A stretch of DNA of 64,000 nucleotides. It comes from Anaerotruncus sp. MC2020 (GTDB taxonomy: Bacteria; Bacillota; Clostridia; Oscillospirales; Ruminococcaceae). How positions within the stretch are numbered: the stretch's first letter is position 1; the number at the start of each line of letters is the position of its first letter. The stretch lies in NCBI GenBank assembly GCA_000701945.1, contig KL370841.1, positions 275,150-339,149 of the forward strand, in the 5' to 3' direction. The position numbers and the translations under genes were made by a program. Below the pieces are notes generated by a model. That model was not told the origin of the DNA. It was given only the letters and a program-made list of their open reading frames with translations, and searched no databases. Positions 1 through 11,062 of this stretch are shown piece by piece.

Positions 1-152
1 ATATGAACGCCGCGCGCGCAGGGAAGAACGCTCTCTGCATAACCACCGTTTCAGACTGCCCCCTCCGCGGACTCGCGACATCTCCCGAGGAGAGGCAGAC
101 TACGTTCTGCGATATGATGGAAATTGCCCTCGAGGCGGCAATAACACTGTAA
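1..152 (+). CDS. deoD: Purine nucleoside phosphorylase, C-terminal end (partial)
   Basis: Only the last 49 codons are present, read from base 3 to the TAA at 150-152; the gene begins outside the window. The tail carries a Ser-Asp segment (TVSD) followed by an [15 protein letters not shown] stretch, the signature of the DeoD-type hexameric purine nucleoside phosphorylase C terminus. The family cleaves purine nucleosides with phosphate to base and pentose-1-phosphate in salvage. Family call is from remembered motifs; the catalytic core is not visible. A hairpin terminator follows immediately. Confidence 0.8.
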   Translation, partial: MNAARAGKNALCITTVSDCPLRGLATSPEERQTTFCDMMEIALEAAITL

Positions 153-160
153 AAACTCAG

Positions 161-186
161 AAAGGCGGACATTGTCCGCCTTTTTC
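161..186 (+). terminator. Intrinsic terminator after deoD
   Basis: A perfect 7-bp stem GGCGGAC/GTCCGCC with a 3-base loop, flanked by AAA and followed by TTTTT, sits 9 bases after the stop codon. Confidence 0.85.
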
Positions 187-430
187 AATTGAGAATTGAG
201 AATTAATGTAGGGTAAACAAATAGAAACAAAGCCATTTTAATTCCTGTGCCAGCCGTTGAAGGACGGCGAAGAAATAGCAAAAGTCAGCAAATGGGGGTA
301 GGAGAGGAAGGGGAGCGCGAGAGGCGCCGAGCGGGCGCGCGGATAAGCAGCGCACCAAATCTTTGATTTGGATTGCGATGCTATATGCAGCTTTGCTGTA
401 ATGCGCCCCTACTATCATTTTCCACAAAAT
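187..430. repeat. Intergenic repeat block between deoD and carB
   Basis: No gene is supported in the 411 bases between deoD and carB. The block starts with a short heptamer repeat (ATTGAGA twice, about 187-202), then a TGTAGGG motif (207-213), then a 95-bp dispersed repeat (227-321) that recurs at 43185-43280, and ends with GCGCCCCTAC (about 409-419), which is roughly the inverse of the TGTAGGG edge. An antisense reading frame across it is low-complexity and lacks a convincing start. Confidence 0.6.
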
Positions 431-457
431 CCATTGAAATCTTCCGCGGATTTTTTC

Positions 458-486
458 TTGCATTTTGTCGGGTTTTATGGTATGAT
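458..486 (+). promoter_or_regulatory. Promoter of carB
   Basis: TTGCAT (458-463), a 17-bp spacer and TATGAT (481-486): a near-consensus housekeeping promoter. It implies that carB is transcribed from its own promoter rather than with an upstream carA. Confidence 0.65.
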
Positions 487-528
487 ATAAGGTAAGAATT
501 TATGCCATGACAAATGGTAAATCTATGT

Positions 529-548
529 CGTGCATACCCCTATGCACG
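529..548 (+). promoter_or_regulatory. Hairpin abutting the carB ribosome-binding site
   Basis: CGTGCATA (529-536), loop CCCC, TATGCACG (541-548): a perfect 8-bp stem with a tetraloop that ends 3 bases before the GAGGAG ribosome site of carB. It could affect translation initiation; no ligand is suggested by the sequence. Confidence 0.45.
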
Positions 549-563
549 GGTGAGGAGATCAAT

Positions 564-3785
<3,222 letters not shown>

Positions 3786-3860
3786 GCGGAGCTCCCGCGG
3801 GCGTTTCGCGGCATAGTCTTTTCAAATCGGAAGTAATCTCCGCGCAATACACTTAATGCC

Positions 3861-3898
3861 AAAAACAAGGGACGAACTTTAGGTTCGTCCCTTTTTTG
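3861..3898. terminator. Bidirectional terminator between carB and a lipoprotein gene
   Basis: An 11-bp stem AAGGGACGAAC/GTTCGTCCCTT with loop TTTAG, a T run on the right and an A run on the left, so it can serve both convergent genes. Confidence 0.85.
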
Positions 3899-3900
3899 CG

Positions 3901-4239
3901 TTATCGTGTGGTCGTTCTTGTGGTGCGGGTCGCGGTCGTGCTTGTGCCGCTCATATCGCCGTCAAGCCCGTCTATTACGTCGTTTGCGGCGTTGCCTGCG
4001 CCGTCGAGGACGTCATCGGCTGCGTCCTTTGCTCCGCCGACAATGTCCTTGCCCGCGTCCTTAGCGCCGTCTACGGCGTCGTGAGCGTGCTCCTTGACGG
4101 TGTCGCCGTCGGTCATGTCATAGTCGTGACGGTCGTAGTAAGAGCCGTCGTTTCGGGAGTTGTCCCTGTCAGCTCCGCAGCCTGTGAGAGCACACGCCAT
4201 CATCAAAAAAACGGAGCTTATTGCTAAAAACTTTTTCAT
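3901..4239 (-). CDS. Small lipoprotein with 11-residue LEA/YtxH-like repeats
   Basis: A 112-residue secreted lipoprotein of unknown function. Residues 1-20 form a signal peptide ending in the lipobox LTGC, so Cys21 should be lipidated and tethered to the outer face of the membrane. After a charged stretch come three 11-residue repeats of the form VDGAKDAGKDI, VGGAKDAADDV, LDGAGNAANDV, which predict an amphipathic helix like those in LEA-type and YtxH-type stress proteins; a Thr/Arg-rich tail follows. The start at 4239 is chosen because an AAAGGAT ribosome site precedes it and the signal peptide begins there. The upstream intergenic region holds a cluster of DnaA-box-like sites. Confidence 0.75.
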   Translation of the reverse strand: MKKFLAISSVFLMMACALTGCGADRDNSRNDGSYYDRHDYDMTDGDTVKEHAHDAVDGAKDAGKDIVGGAKDAADDVLDGAGNAANDVIDGLDGDMSGTSTTATRTTRTTTR

Positions 4240-4277
4240 ACAAATCATATCCTTTTTTAGTTTTGATTGCGGACTGT

Positions 4278-4446
4278 CTTTCCACAATACATTTTTATTC
4301 TTTGCACGTTTTCCCCTTTTATCCACAGGGTTTTCAACTTTTTTTGCCTGTAAAATACTGTATTTTACGTCGTTATTCACACTTTCCACAATATTTTCAA
4401 CAGCTAAAGAGTGAAATCAACGTTCAATTCAACAGAGTGTTGAAAA
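4278..4446. other. Cluster of DnaA-box-like 9-mers
   Basis: Seven sites lie in 170 bp: CTTTCCACA (4278), a perfect TTATCCACA (4319), TTTTCAACT (4331), CTTTCCACA (4382), TTTTCAACA (4394), AATTCAACA (4426) and TGTTGAAAA (4438, reverse orientation). The last six form three pairs whose members start exactly 12 bp apart. The same pairing recurs at the chromosomal origin. The region also holds the promoter area of the lipoprotein gene and no gene of its own. Confidence 0.6.
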
Positions 4447-4494
4447 CTTTTTGACAGGTTAAAAGTCAGTTTTTAGCACTATATTGCTACAGTC

Positions 4495-5832
4495 TCAGCC
4501 GCACACCTCAACTATCGCCTCCGCCATCAGCTCGGCATTTTTCAGCAAGTCGCCGACCGTGATGAACTCGTCGGGGCTATGCATATGGTAGTCGGTGTTC
4601 GGGAACTCTGCTCCGAACGCCACGCCGCCCTCTATCTCGTGGACGTAGGTTCCGCCGCCGATTGCGATACAGCGCCCCGCTTCGCCCGTGACGCGCTCGT
4701 ACACGCGCAGAAGTGCCTGCACGAACTCGGATTCGCCGTCGGTGGAGTGAGGCTCGACTCCCTCGCAGGAGTCGATATCAAAGCCCGCCTCGCGCAGACG
4801 TCCGCAGATGATATCGCTTATCTCCGCCTTTTTGCGGTCGAGAGGGAAGCGTATGTCGATGCCGCCGCGGAGCCTGCCGTTCTCGGTGCCGAGCATGGAC
4901 AGCACGCACGTCATATCGCCCGAAATTGGGTCGGAGAAGCCAAGTCCGCAGGAACTGCCGTCCGTCTCGCCGTGCGGGAACAGCCTGCTCAGCGCGTTTA
5001 TCGGCTCAACGGCAAGTATCCCCGACGAAAGCAGCTTTGTTATCGCATTTTCGCCTTTTTCGGGAGTTGAGGCGTGCGCGGAAACGCCCTCTATCACGGT
5101 GATATTCGTGGTCGGCTCGGTTATCTTTGTACAGCTACCATCGCTGTTAAGGCTGACACCGCAGCCGTTTTTCGGGTCGAACACGGACCTTATCTCGCAG
5201 CTCGCGGGGACGGCATTTATCACGGTTCCCGCCGAGAGCTCGACAGGGTAGTCCCAATTTGCCGAAAAATAGACCCTCAACATCCCCTTTTCCGCGTTGA
5301 TGACGGGGTATTCGCCGTCGGGAGTGAACACCATCGGCGGGAGCTCCCGCTTTTTGCGGTAGTATTCGAGGTCAGCTGAGCCATTCTCCTCGTTTGTGCC
5401 GAATATCAGTCGGACGCCCTTTTTCAGCGGTATGCCGAGCTCCTTTATCGATCTCAGCGCGAATACAGCCGCTACTGCGGGTCCCTTGTCGTCGATAGCT
5501 CCGCGCCCGATGAGCTTGTCGCCGTCGCGGTTGAGCGTGAAAGGGTCGGAGCTCCAGCCGCTGCCTGCGGGTACGACGTCGAGGTGCGAGAGTATCGCGA
5601 GGGCAGGCTCGCCGCCAAAGTCAGCCGAGCCCGCGTAGTTATCAACATTTTCCACGGAAAAGCCGTAATCCCGACACTTTTCCAGCATTATCGCAAGGGC
5701 GCGGGCGGGCTCTGCTCCGAACGGGCAGCCGTTGGAAGCCTCGCCCTGCACGCTCGGCACAGCCACGAGCTCCGCGAGAAGCTCCGTCATCTCGTCCCTG
5801 TGTTCTTCAATGTATTTTCTTGTCTCAGTCAT
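4495..5832 (-). CDS. M20-family metallodipeptidase (Sapep/PepV type)
   Basis: A 445-residue cytosolic dipeptidase expected to hydrolyse short peptides with a two-metal centre. Metal-site motifs are in family order: LSHLDVVPAG (His83, Asp85), GRGAIDDKGP (bridging Asp near 114), GTNEENGS (catalytic Glu148, Glu149), FTPDGEYPVINAEKG, and a C-terminal NTDYHMHSPDEF carrying the last metal His. Length and the lid insertion match the PepV/Sapep subgroup rather than plain ArgE-type enzymes. ATG at 5832 has a GGAGGT site 6 bases upstream. It is a single gene on the leading strand; exact substrate cannot be told from sequence. Confidence 0.9.
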   Translation of the reverse strand: MTETRKYIEEHRDEMTELLAELVAVPSVQGEASNGCPFGAEPARALAIMLEKCRDYGFSVENVDNYAGSADFGGEPALAILSHLDVVPAGSGWSSDPFTLNRDGDKLIGRGAIDDKGPAVAAVFALRSIKELGIPLKKGVRLIFGTNEENGSADLEYYRKKRELPPMVFTPDGEYPVINAEKGMLRVYFSANWDYPVELSAGTVINAVPASCEIRSVFDPKNGCGVSLNSDGSCTKITEPTTNITVIEGVSAHASTPEKGENAITKLLSSGILAVEPINALSRLFPHGETDGSSCGLGFSDPISGDMTCVLSMLGTENGRLRGGIDIRFPLDRKKAEISDIICGRLREAGFDIDSCEGVEPHSTDGESEFVQALLRVYERVTGEAGRCIAIGGGTYVHEIEGGVAFGAEFPNTDYHMHSPDEFITVGDLLKNAELMAEAIVEVCG

Positions 5833-5851
5833 AGCAAACCTCCGTAATATG

Positions 5852-5887
5852 CAAAAAACCGCAGCAATGGGTCTCCCCCGCTGCGGC
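5852..5887 (-). terminator. Terminator of the sugar ABC ATPase gene
   Basis: On the minus strand a CCGCAGC/GCTGCGG stem (5859-5865 with 5880-5886) is followed by six T (5853-5858). Confidence 0.75.
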
Positions 5888-5966
5888 CTTTTGCCCCGAT
5901 GCCATTGCCTTTATGGCGTCGGATAGAAAGAAAGGATAAATATGAAAAGTGATAATTTCAATGTTA

Positions 5967-7106
5967 TCAGTTGACGATCGCTCTCTCGGTCTCCTTATCG
6001 AACAGATGGATTCTGTTGGGATCGATAGCGACCTTGATCTCGTCTCCGGGTCTTGCTGTAGATCTCGGGCTAACTCTTGCTGTGAGGTTGTTGCCCTCGC
6101 ATACGAGGTAGAGGTATGTCTCAGCACCCATAAGCTCTGTGATCTCGACATAAGCGTCGATAACACCTGTAGAAGCGTTCGAGAGGTACATCTCCTCATC
6201 GTGGATGCTCTCGGGACGAACGCCGAGGATAACGTCCTTGCCTACATAGTTGCCGAGCTCGTCGTTTACCTTGGACTCGGGAATGATTATCTGATACTTA
6301 ACGCCTCTGGAGGTCTTTGTATCGCTTGAGCCAAACTCTACGATGAACTGACCGTACTCCTCCTTGAGAGTAGCGTCGATGAAGTTCATCTGAGGTGAAC
6401 CGAGGAAGCCTGCAACGAACTTGTTTACAGGGTTCTCGTAGAGGTTCTGAGGTGTATCAACCTGCTGAACGAAGCCGTCCTTCATACATACGATACGGTC
6501 GCCCATTGTCATAGCCTCAGTCTGGTCATGAGTTACATAGATGAATGTTGTACCGAGCTTCTTGTGGATCTTAGCGATCTCGGTTCTCATCTGTGCACGC
6601 AGCTTAGCATCGAGGTTCGAGAGAGGCTCGTCGAGGAGGAATACCTTAGGTGAACGAACTATAGCACGGCCGAGCGCAACACGCTGTCTCTGACCGCCTG
6701 ACATAGCCTTAGGCTTTCTGTCGAGGAGGTGTGAAAGGTCGAGTATCTTTGCAGCCTCGTTTACCTTTCTCTCTATCTCGTCCTTAGGCACCTTGCGGAG
6801 CTTGAGTCCGAATGCCATGTTATCGAAAACTGTCATATGAGGATACAGAGCGTAGTTCTGGAAAACCATTGCGATATCTCTGTCCTTGGGAGCGATATCA
6901 TTTACGAGGCGGTCGCCGATGTAGAGCTCGCCCTCGGAGATCTCCTCGAGACCCGCGATCATTCTGAGAGTTGTTGACTTACCGCAGCCGGAAGGTCCAA
7001 CCAGAACGATGAATTCCTTATCCCTTATCTCTAAATTAACATCCGAAACCGCTACAACGCCGCCCGGATACTTCTTGTAAATGCCCTTGAGTGTTAAGCC
7101 TGCCAT
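5967..7106 (-). CDS. msmX: Sugar-importer ABC ATPase (MsmK/MsmX/UgpC family)
   Basis: A 379-residue cytosolic ATPase that powers CUT1-type carbohydrate importers. It has Walker [10 protein letters not shown] (about 38-46), the Q-loop, signature MSGGQRQR, Walker [13 protein letters not shown], the switch His in [11 protein letters not shown], and a C-terminal TOBE/OB region of about 140 residues typical of MalK-like proteins. No permease or binding-protein genes are adjacent, which fits the known habit of Firmicutes to use one shared ATPase for many sugar importers. GGAGGA precedes the ATG at 7106. Confidence 0.92.
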   Translation of the reverse strand: MAGLTLKGIYKKYPGGVVAVSDVNLEIRDKEFIVLVGPSGCGKSTTLRMIAGLEEISEGELYIGDRLVNDIAPKDRDIAMVFQNYALYPHMTVFDNMAFGLKLRKVPKDEIERKVNEAAKILDLSHLLDRKPKAMSGGQRQRVALGRAIVRSPKVFLLDEPLSNLDAKLRAQMRTEIAKIHKKLGTTFIYVTHDQTEAMTMGDRIVCMKDGFVQQVDTPQNLYENPVNKFVAGFLGSPQMNFIDATLKEEYGQFIVEFGSSDTKTSRGVKYQIIIPESKVNDELGNYVGKDVILGVRPESIHDEEMYLSNASTGVIDAYVEITELMGAETYLYLVCEGNNLTARVSPRSTARPGDEIKVAIDPNRIHLFDKETERAIVN

Positions 7107-7164
7107 TTAATCCAGTCCTCCAGTTCAAATTTTCTTGCTGAAACACATTATCAGCTATATTAAT

Positions 7165-7193
7165 ATAATACCATTGTTCGCTTATTTTTTCAA
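7165..7193 (-). promoter_or_regulatory. Promoter of the sugar ATPase gene
   Basis: On the minus strand TTGAAA (7188-7193), a 17-bp spacer and TATTAT (7165-7170). Confidence 0.65.
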
Positions 7194-7217
7194 GAGTCTA
7201 AATTGACAAAGTTACAT

Positions 7218-7997
7218 TTATATCTTTATTAAGAATGCTGAAAAAACGCCCGAAAATTCCCTGCAAAATGCCTCAAAATCAGTGGGGGCAAACAAGTTTT
7301 CAACATCTTTGTGCAATAATTCCATACACTGACCAAATGCCAGTTTTTCGGGAAGAACAAGCCCTCCGACGGAAACTCTCATGAGCACTTCTACGTGGTT
7401 TTCAACAGCCGCGAACATTCTCTTCACCTGATGATATTTTCCCTCGCTCAGCTCTATGAACGCCAGTTTTTCGGAGCTTTCAACATTTCTCACCTTTGCG
7501 GGCAAACATTGATAACCGTCTGACAAAGTCAAGCCCTCGGCAAACAAGTCAACATATTTACTTTGAAATGGCTCGGCAAGTTTCACAATGTATATTTTCG
7601 GTACGTGCTTCCTCGGAGACAGCATACGATGGGCAAGTTCTCCGTCGTCCGTGAGCAGCAGAGCACCGAGCGAATCCTTGTCGAGGCGCCCCGCTGGAAA
7701 CATATTCTTCGTCCGCACTTCTGGCGGGACGAGCTCCATGACAGAAGGTCCGTCGTGCTCCTCCGTGGAGCTCACATATCCCGCGGGCTTATTGAGAAGT
7801 ATGTACCTGTGGCGCTCGGCAGACAGCCTGCTTCCCTGCACCTCCACCTCGTCGCGGTCGGGGTCTATCTTGGTGTCGGACTTCTTCACCACTACCCCGT
7901 TCACGCGTATCTGTCCCTTTGCGGCGAGCTCCTTTATCTGACTGCGCGTGAGCTCCCCGCGCTCGGATATGAACCTGTCAAGTCTTATCTGCGGCAT
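7218..7997 (-). CDS. rsuA: RsuA-family 16S rRNA pseudouridine synthase
   Basis: A 259-residue pseudouridine synthase with an N-terminal S4 RNA-binding domain (about 1-55, beginning RLDRFISERGELTRSQIK) and a catalytic domain whose motif reads AGRLDKDSLGALLLTDDGELAH, containing the catalytic Asp. RsuA enzymes modify U516 of 16S rRNA; RluB-type proteins share the fold but usually have a longer basic tail. Ribosome site GGAGGT sits 7 bases before the ATG. The coding strand contains three TTTCAACA-type 9-mers (7297, 7399, 7477), the same motif as in oriC. Confidence 0.85.
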   Translation of the reverse strand: MPQIRLDRFISERGELTRSQIKELAAKGQIRVNGVVVKKSDTKIDPDRDEVEVQGSRLSAERHRYILLNKPAGYVSSTEEHDGPSVMELVPPEVRTKNMFPAGRLDKDSLGALLLTDDGELAHRMLSPRKHVPKIYIVKLAEPFQSKYVDLFAEGLTLSDGYQCLPAKVRNVESSEKLAFIELSEGKYHQVKRMFAAVENHVEVLMRVSVGGLVLPEKLAFGQCMELLHKDVENLFAPTDFEAFCREFSGVFSAFLIKI

Positions 7998-8083
7998 AAA
8001 TACCTCCGTTGGTATATTTTGCAGGTTTGTACGAATAATTATTAGTAGCTATCAACTAACGGCTAAAAACAGGAGGTCTCCCC

Positions 8084-8512
8084 ATGTCAAAGAAAACCAT
8101 GTACATCCTTATTTCCGCGGCAATAGTCCTCGCGGTGATAATTCTCATCTTCCCCGACAACAAGCCCTCGGATATCCCCGCGAGCGCTCCCGTAGATGCC
8201 TCGTCGGTCAGCCGCCGCATAGACTACTTCGCCTCGCACGGCTGGGAGGTCGAGGAGATAGCCGAGAAGAACATCACTATCCCCGCCGATTTCTCGCAGG
8301 GCTACGAGCAGTACGCTCAGCTTCAGGATAAGCAGGGGCTCCCGCTCCGCGAATATGCGGGCAGGAACGCTCAGCTCTACGTCTATGACGTAAAAAACTA
8401 CAGCCCCGAAAGCAGGAAAATGCTTGCGGAACTGCTTGTCTGCGACGATACGGCGATAGCCTCCATGGTCTACAGCGAGGACGGCGGAAGTCTGCGCCTC
8501 GCGGTGAGCTGA
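8084..8512 (+). CDS. Membrane-anchored DUF4830-like protein
   Basis: A 142-residue protein with one N-terminal membrane segment (about 6-24) and an extracytoplasmic part of about 110 residues. The segment running from RIDYFASHGWEVEE through IPADFSQGYEQYAQLQDKQG to the YVYDVKNYSP region resembles the DUF4830 family from memory. Function is unknown. AGGAGG lies 9 bases before the ATG. It is a monocistronic gene divergent from rsuA; a hairpin-rich repeat follows it. Confidence 0.7.
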   Translation: MSKKTMYILISAAIVLAVIILIFPDNKPSDIPASAPVDASSVSRRIDYFASHGWEVEEIAEKNITIPADFSQGYEQYAQLQDKQGLPLREYAGRNAQLYVYDVKNYSPESRKMLAELLVCDDTAIASMVYSEDGGSLRLAVS

Positions 8513-8584
8513 TGTAGGGGACGGCGTCCTCGACGTCCCTTTTGCAGGACTGAATATCTGCGGGCGAGCGGAACTCGCCCCTAA
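8513..8584. repeat. Palindromic intergenic repeat (TGTAGGGGAC family)
   Basis: TGTAGGGGACGGCGTCC and GACGTCCC, followed by a GGGCGAG...CTCGCCC hairpin. The first part recurs at 19879-19905 and in altered form at 26686-26827. Confidence 0.65.
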
Positions 8585-8599
8585 AGTGTTTTCAACACA

Positions 8600-8971
8600 T
8601 TATTTGAATACGTTGATAATATTTCCCAGCACGGGTATGCGTATCGCGTAGCCCTTCCATGCTCCGACTGCAAGGAATGCCTCGCAAAGAAATATGAACA
8701 GCGGTATCACCGTGCCGATAAGTCCGAAAGGACCGCCTATCATGCCGAGTATGCCGCCGATAGCGCTGAGTACCGAGGACACGATGAACCAGCACAGCGA
8801 CTGATTCGCGTGGAATTTGCAGAATTCCGACTCCTTATCTATGGCGATGGGCAGGAAGAACAGTATCGGGATAATGTACGGCACTATTACATAAAGCTCG
8901 TATTTACGCATATCCTCGCCGAAAAGCATCTGCTCCTCGTCATCGTTGAATTTGTCAAATATCTTATCCAT
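8600..8971 (-). CDS. Small multi-pass membrane protein (DUF4870/Tic20-like)
   Basis: A 123-residue protein with a charged N terminus and three or four membrane segments (about 27-43, 57-80, 83-107). The FCKFHANQSLCWFI segment resembles the FHANQ motif of DUF4870-type proteins, whose function is unknown. Translation from ATG 8971, after a GGAGG site, overlaps the end of nrdR by 8 bases, so the two are co-translated. An upstream in-frame ATG would start inside nrdR without a ribosome site and was rejected. Confidence 0.7.
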   Translation of the reverse strand: MDKIFDKFNDDEEQMLFGEDMRKYELYVIVPYIIPILFFLPIAIDKESEFCKFHANQSLCWFIVSSVLSAIGGILGMIGGPFGLIGTVIPLFIFLCEAFLAVGAWKGYAIRIPVLGNIINVFK

Positions 8972-9431
8972 TTTTGTCCTCCATTCGTTTGCGCTCCACC
9001 TCGTTGATGACCTCGATAAAGCTGTTGACGTCGGTAAAGTCCTCGTATACAGAGGCAAAGCGTATGTATGCGATAGGGTCTATCTCGCGGAGACGGTCAA
9101 GCACTATCTCGCCTATCTCCTTCGAGCGCGCCACGCTCTTCAGCGCGTTTGCAAAGTAGTTCTCAACATAGTCCGCTATCTCGTTGACAATGTTTATCGG
9201 GATAGGACGCTTGCCGATAGCGTTGTACACGCCCGTTATCAGCTTCTTGCGGTCGAACTCCTCATAGCTCCCGCTCCTCTTCTCGACCATGAGAAGCGGC
9301 TTTTCGACCTCCTCGAAGGTCGTGAAGCGTGCGCCGCAGTTGATGCACTCTCTCCTGCGCTTTATCTTGTCGTCCTTCGGACGCGAATCTATGACCTTTG
9401 AATCGGGAAAACTACAGTACGGACACTTCAT
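8964..9431 (-). CDS. nrdR: Transcriptional repressor NrdR
   Basis: A 155-residue regulator of ribonucleotide reductase genes. Zinc ribbon cysteines are visible at Cys3, Cys6, Cys29 and Cys32, followed by the RRRECINCGARFTTFEEVE stretch and an ATP-cone domain (about 46-136) that senses ATP/dATP. Length matches the family exactly. Its start overlaps the stop of the upstream isomerase-like gene by 4 bases, so it is the middle gene of a three-gene operon. Confidence 0.96.
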   Translation of the reverse strand: MKCPYCSFPDSKVIDSRPKDDKIKRRRECINCGARFTTFEEVEKPLLMVEKRSGSYEEFDRKKLITGVYNAIGKRPIPINIVNEIADYVENYFANALKSVARSKEIGEIVLDRLREIDPIAYIRFASVYEDFTDVNSFIEVINEVERKRMEDKNG

Positions 9432-10225
9432 TTTTCTGCCTCCTGTTGATATTGCTCTGTCATATTTACAAGCACGTTATAGCTCGATATCAGGTCGCTT
9501 ATGCCGCCGAAGCCGCTCCTGTACAGCTCGAGTATAACGTCGGCGTTCGGATTGAGCGCGTTCAGCTTGTCGAAAAACTGCCTGAACCTGAACCGACCCT
9601 TGCCGATGAGAAGACAGTCGCCAAGCTCGCCGTTATCGCTGATGTGGACGTGCTCCGTGCGTGAGCCTGCCGCGTCGAGAAAGGTGAAGGGGTTCTCCTT
9701 CGCGCGTATCGCCTGCTTGGTGTCGAGGACGAACGCAAACTCGTTCCCGAGCATTCCCGCGACCTCCCGCACAAAGGCGGACGAGCCGCTCCGACAGCGC
9801 GAGACGTTCTCGAGCGCGACCTTGACGCCGTATTCCTGTCCCGCACGCCACAGGCGGGAGTAGCGCTCGCAGAATAGCTCTGCGGGCTGATTCGCCTTGC
9901 TTCCGTGGAGTACAAAGGTGTCCGCACCGACGATGTTCATAAAGCGGAAGTACAGCTTGTGATACTCGAGCGCGTCCTCAAAGCGGCGCTCGTAGTCCGA
10001 GAAGAACATCAGCTGCTCTATCTCGCAGGTGAAGGGGTGCAGCGCGCAGCACCGCATATCAAACCGCTTCAGCAGGTTCGCGACGTTATGTGCATAGCTC
10101 TTTTTCAGCTCGGAGTGGGTGTTGATGAACACCTCGATATTTGTCACTCCGTTGACAGCCAGTCGGTAGATGCTCTCCTCAAGCAGCTCAGGATATAGAC
10201 ACGCTGTTGAAACACCTGCCTGCAT
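9428..10225 (-). CDS. Sugar-phosphate isomerase/epimerase-like TIM barrel
   Basis: A 265-residue protein resembling the xylose-isomerase-like/AP endonuclease 2 barrel family (metal-dependent isomerases, epimerases and endonucleases). Visible pieces are a VEVFINTHSE segment near the N terminus, FVLHGSKAN (metal His), VALENVSR (metal Glu), FVLDTKQA (Asp), HVHISDN (His-x-His) and VILELYRSGFGG near the end. Substrate cannot be assigned. ATG at 10225 is preferred to a GTG three codons earlier because the GGAGGT site overlaps the GTG. First gene of the operon with nrdR. Confidence 0.75.
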   Translation of the reverse strand: MQAGVSTACLYPELLEESIYRLAVNGVTNIEVFINTHSELKKSYAHNVANLLKRFDMRCCALHPFTCEIEQLMFFSDYERRFEDALEYHKLYFRFMNIVGADTFVLHGSKANQPAELFCERYSRLWRAGQEYGVKVALENVSRCRSGSSAFVREVAGMLGNEFAFVLDTKQAIRAKENPFTFLDAAGSRTEHVHISDNGELGDCLLIGKGRFRFRQFFDKLNALNPNADVILELYRSGFGGISDLISSYNVLVNMTEQYQQEAEK

Positions 10226-10267
10226 AAGGTTCACCTCCGATTGCTCATCACAAACAAGTTTAAATTA

Positions 10268-10296
10268 ATTATAACATATTAATAAAAAAAAAGCAA
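10268..10296 (-). promoter_or_regulatory. Promoter of the isomerase-nrdR operon
   Basis: On the minus strand TTGCTT (10291-10296), a 17-bp spacer and TATAAT (10268-10273). Confidence 0.6.
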
Positions 10297-10415
10297 GGAC
10301 AATTCTCGGAGCTCTGCTCAGAACCATGCAGAGGAACACAGTTACAATGAAAGCATTGCAAAAACAATGGGCAATATCTCCCTCCCTGTCATATTATGTT
10401 CGGGGAGGTGGTTTT

Positions 10416-11036
10416 TTGTTACAGGAGGTCATACTCGCTGTCATCGTCAGCGTAGATACGTATCTCGTCGCGGCGGCGTACTGCAACAGCGGCATACGCA
10501 TACCGCTGACGTCGGCGGCTGTGATAAATCTCACGGGAGCGGGTGTGCTCGGGATATCGCTCCTGCTCTCGGACATCGCGGGCTGCTTCATTCCCGCGCA
10601 GCTCTGCCGCACGCTCGGGCTCATCGTTCTGACTGCGATAGGCGTGATAACTGTGTTCAAGAGCCTTGTACGCATACTTGTGCGGCGGCTCTCATGCAAG
10701 GGAGAGCTAAGTCTGCGGACGGGCAGCAGCGGGCTCGTGATAAAGCTGTATCTTGACGACACCGCCGCCGATGTGGACGACTCGAAGCTGCTCAGTCCAA
10801 CAGAGGCGGCAGCTCTTGCGCTTGCGAGCTCGCTCGACTCGGCGGCTACGGGTCTGAGCTGCGGATTCTGCGGGATATCGCCGCTGCGGACGGCTTTGCT
10901 GACGTTTGCGGCAGGCTTTGCCGCAATAACCGCGGGGAATCTCACGGGCAAAAAAATATCCTCCGCAGACCGCGATCTCTCGTGGCTGGGAGGAGTATTG
11001 CTCATTGCGTTTGCAATTTTTGAAACCATTTTATAA
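10416..11036 (+). CDS. ytaF: YtaF-like sporulation membrane protein
   Basis: A 206-residue integral membrane protein with about six membrane segments in two halves, each containing an Asp-bearing motif (AVIVSVDTYLVAAAY and ALALASSLDSAATGLSCG), the hallmark of the YtaF/MntP-like fold. YtaF is sporulation-associated in Bacillus; transport of a metal ion is suspected for the fold but not shown here. A TTG start at 10416 is chosen because a strong GGGGAGGTG site lies 6 bases upstream and the first membrane segment begins right after; the longer upstream frame is not hydrophobic. Confidence 0.75.
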   Translation: MLQEVILAVIVSVDTYLVAAAYCNSGIRIPLTSAAVINLTGAGVLGISLLLSDIAGCFIPAQLCRTLGLIVLTAIGVITVFKSLVRILVRRLSCKGELSLRTGSSGLVIKLYLDDTAADVDDSKLLSPTEAAALALASSLDSAATGLSCGFCGISPLRTALLTFAAGFAAITAGNLTGKKISSADRDLSWLGGVLLIAFAIFETIL

Positions 11037-11062
11037 AGACGAACAGCTGTCTTATTTACAGG

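Noticed and set aside
203-463. An 86-codon minus-strand frame in the deoD-carB gap
   Set aside because: It covers the dispersed repeat and low-complexity sequence. The similar peptide fragment opposite 43185-43280 reflects the DNA repeat, not a protein family I can support.
7297-7485. Three TTTCAACA-type 9-mers inside rsuA as a further DnaA cluster
   Set aside because: They lie in coding sequence without the 12-bp pairing seen elsewhere and can be explained by Glu-Asn and Val-Glu codons; kept only as a side remark.
10230-10415. A manganese (yybP-ykoY) riboswitch before the YtaF gene
   Set aside because: The spacer has some short inverted segments but lacks the conserved aptamer sequence.
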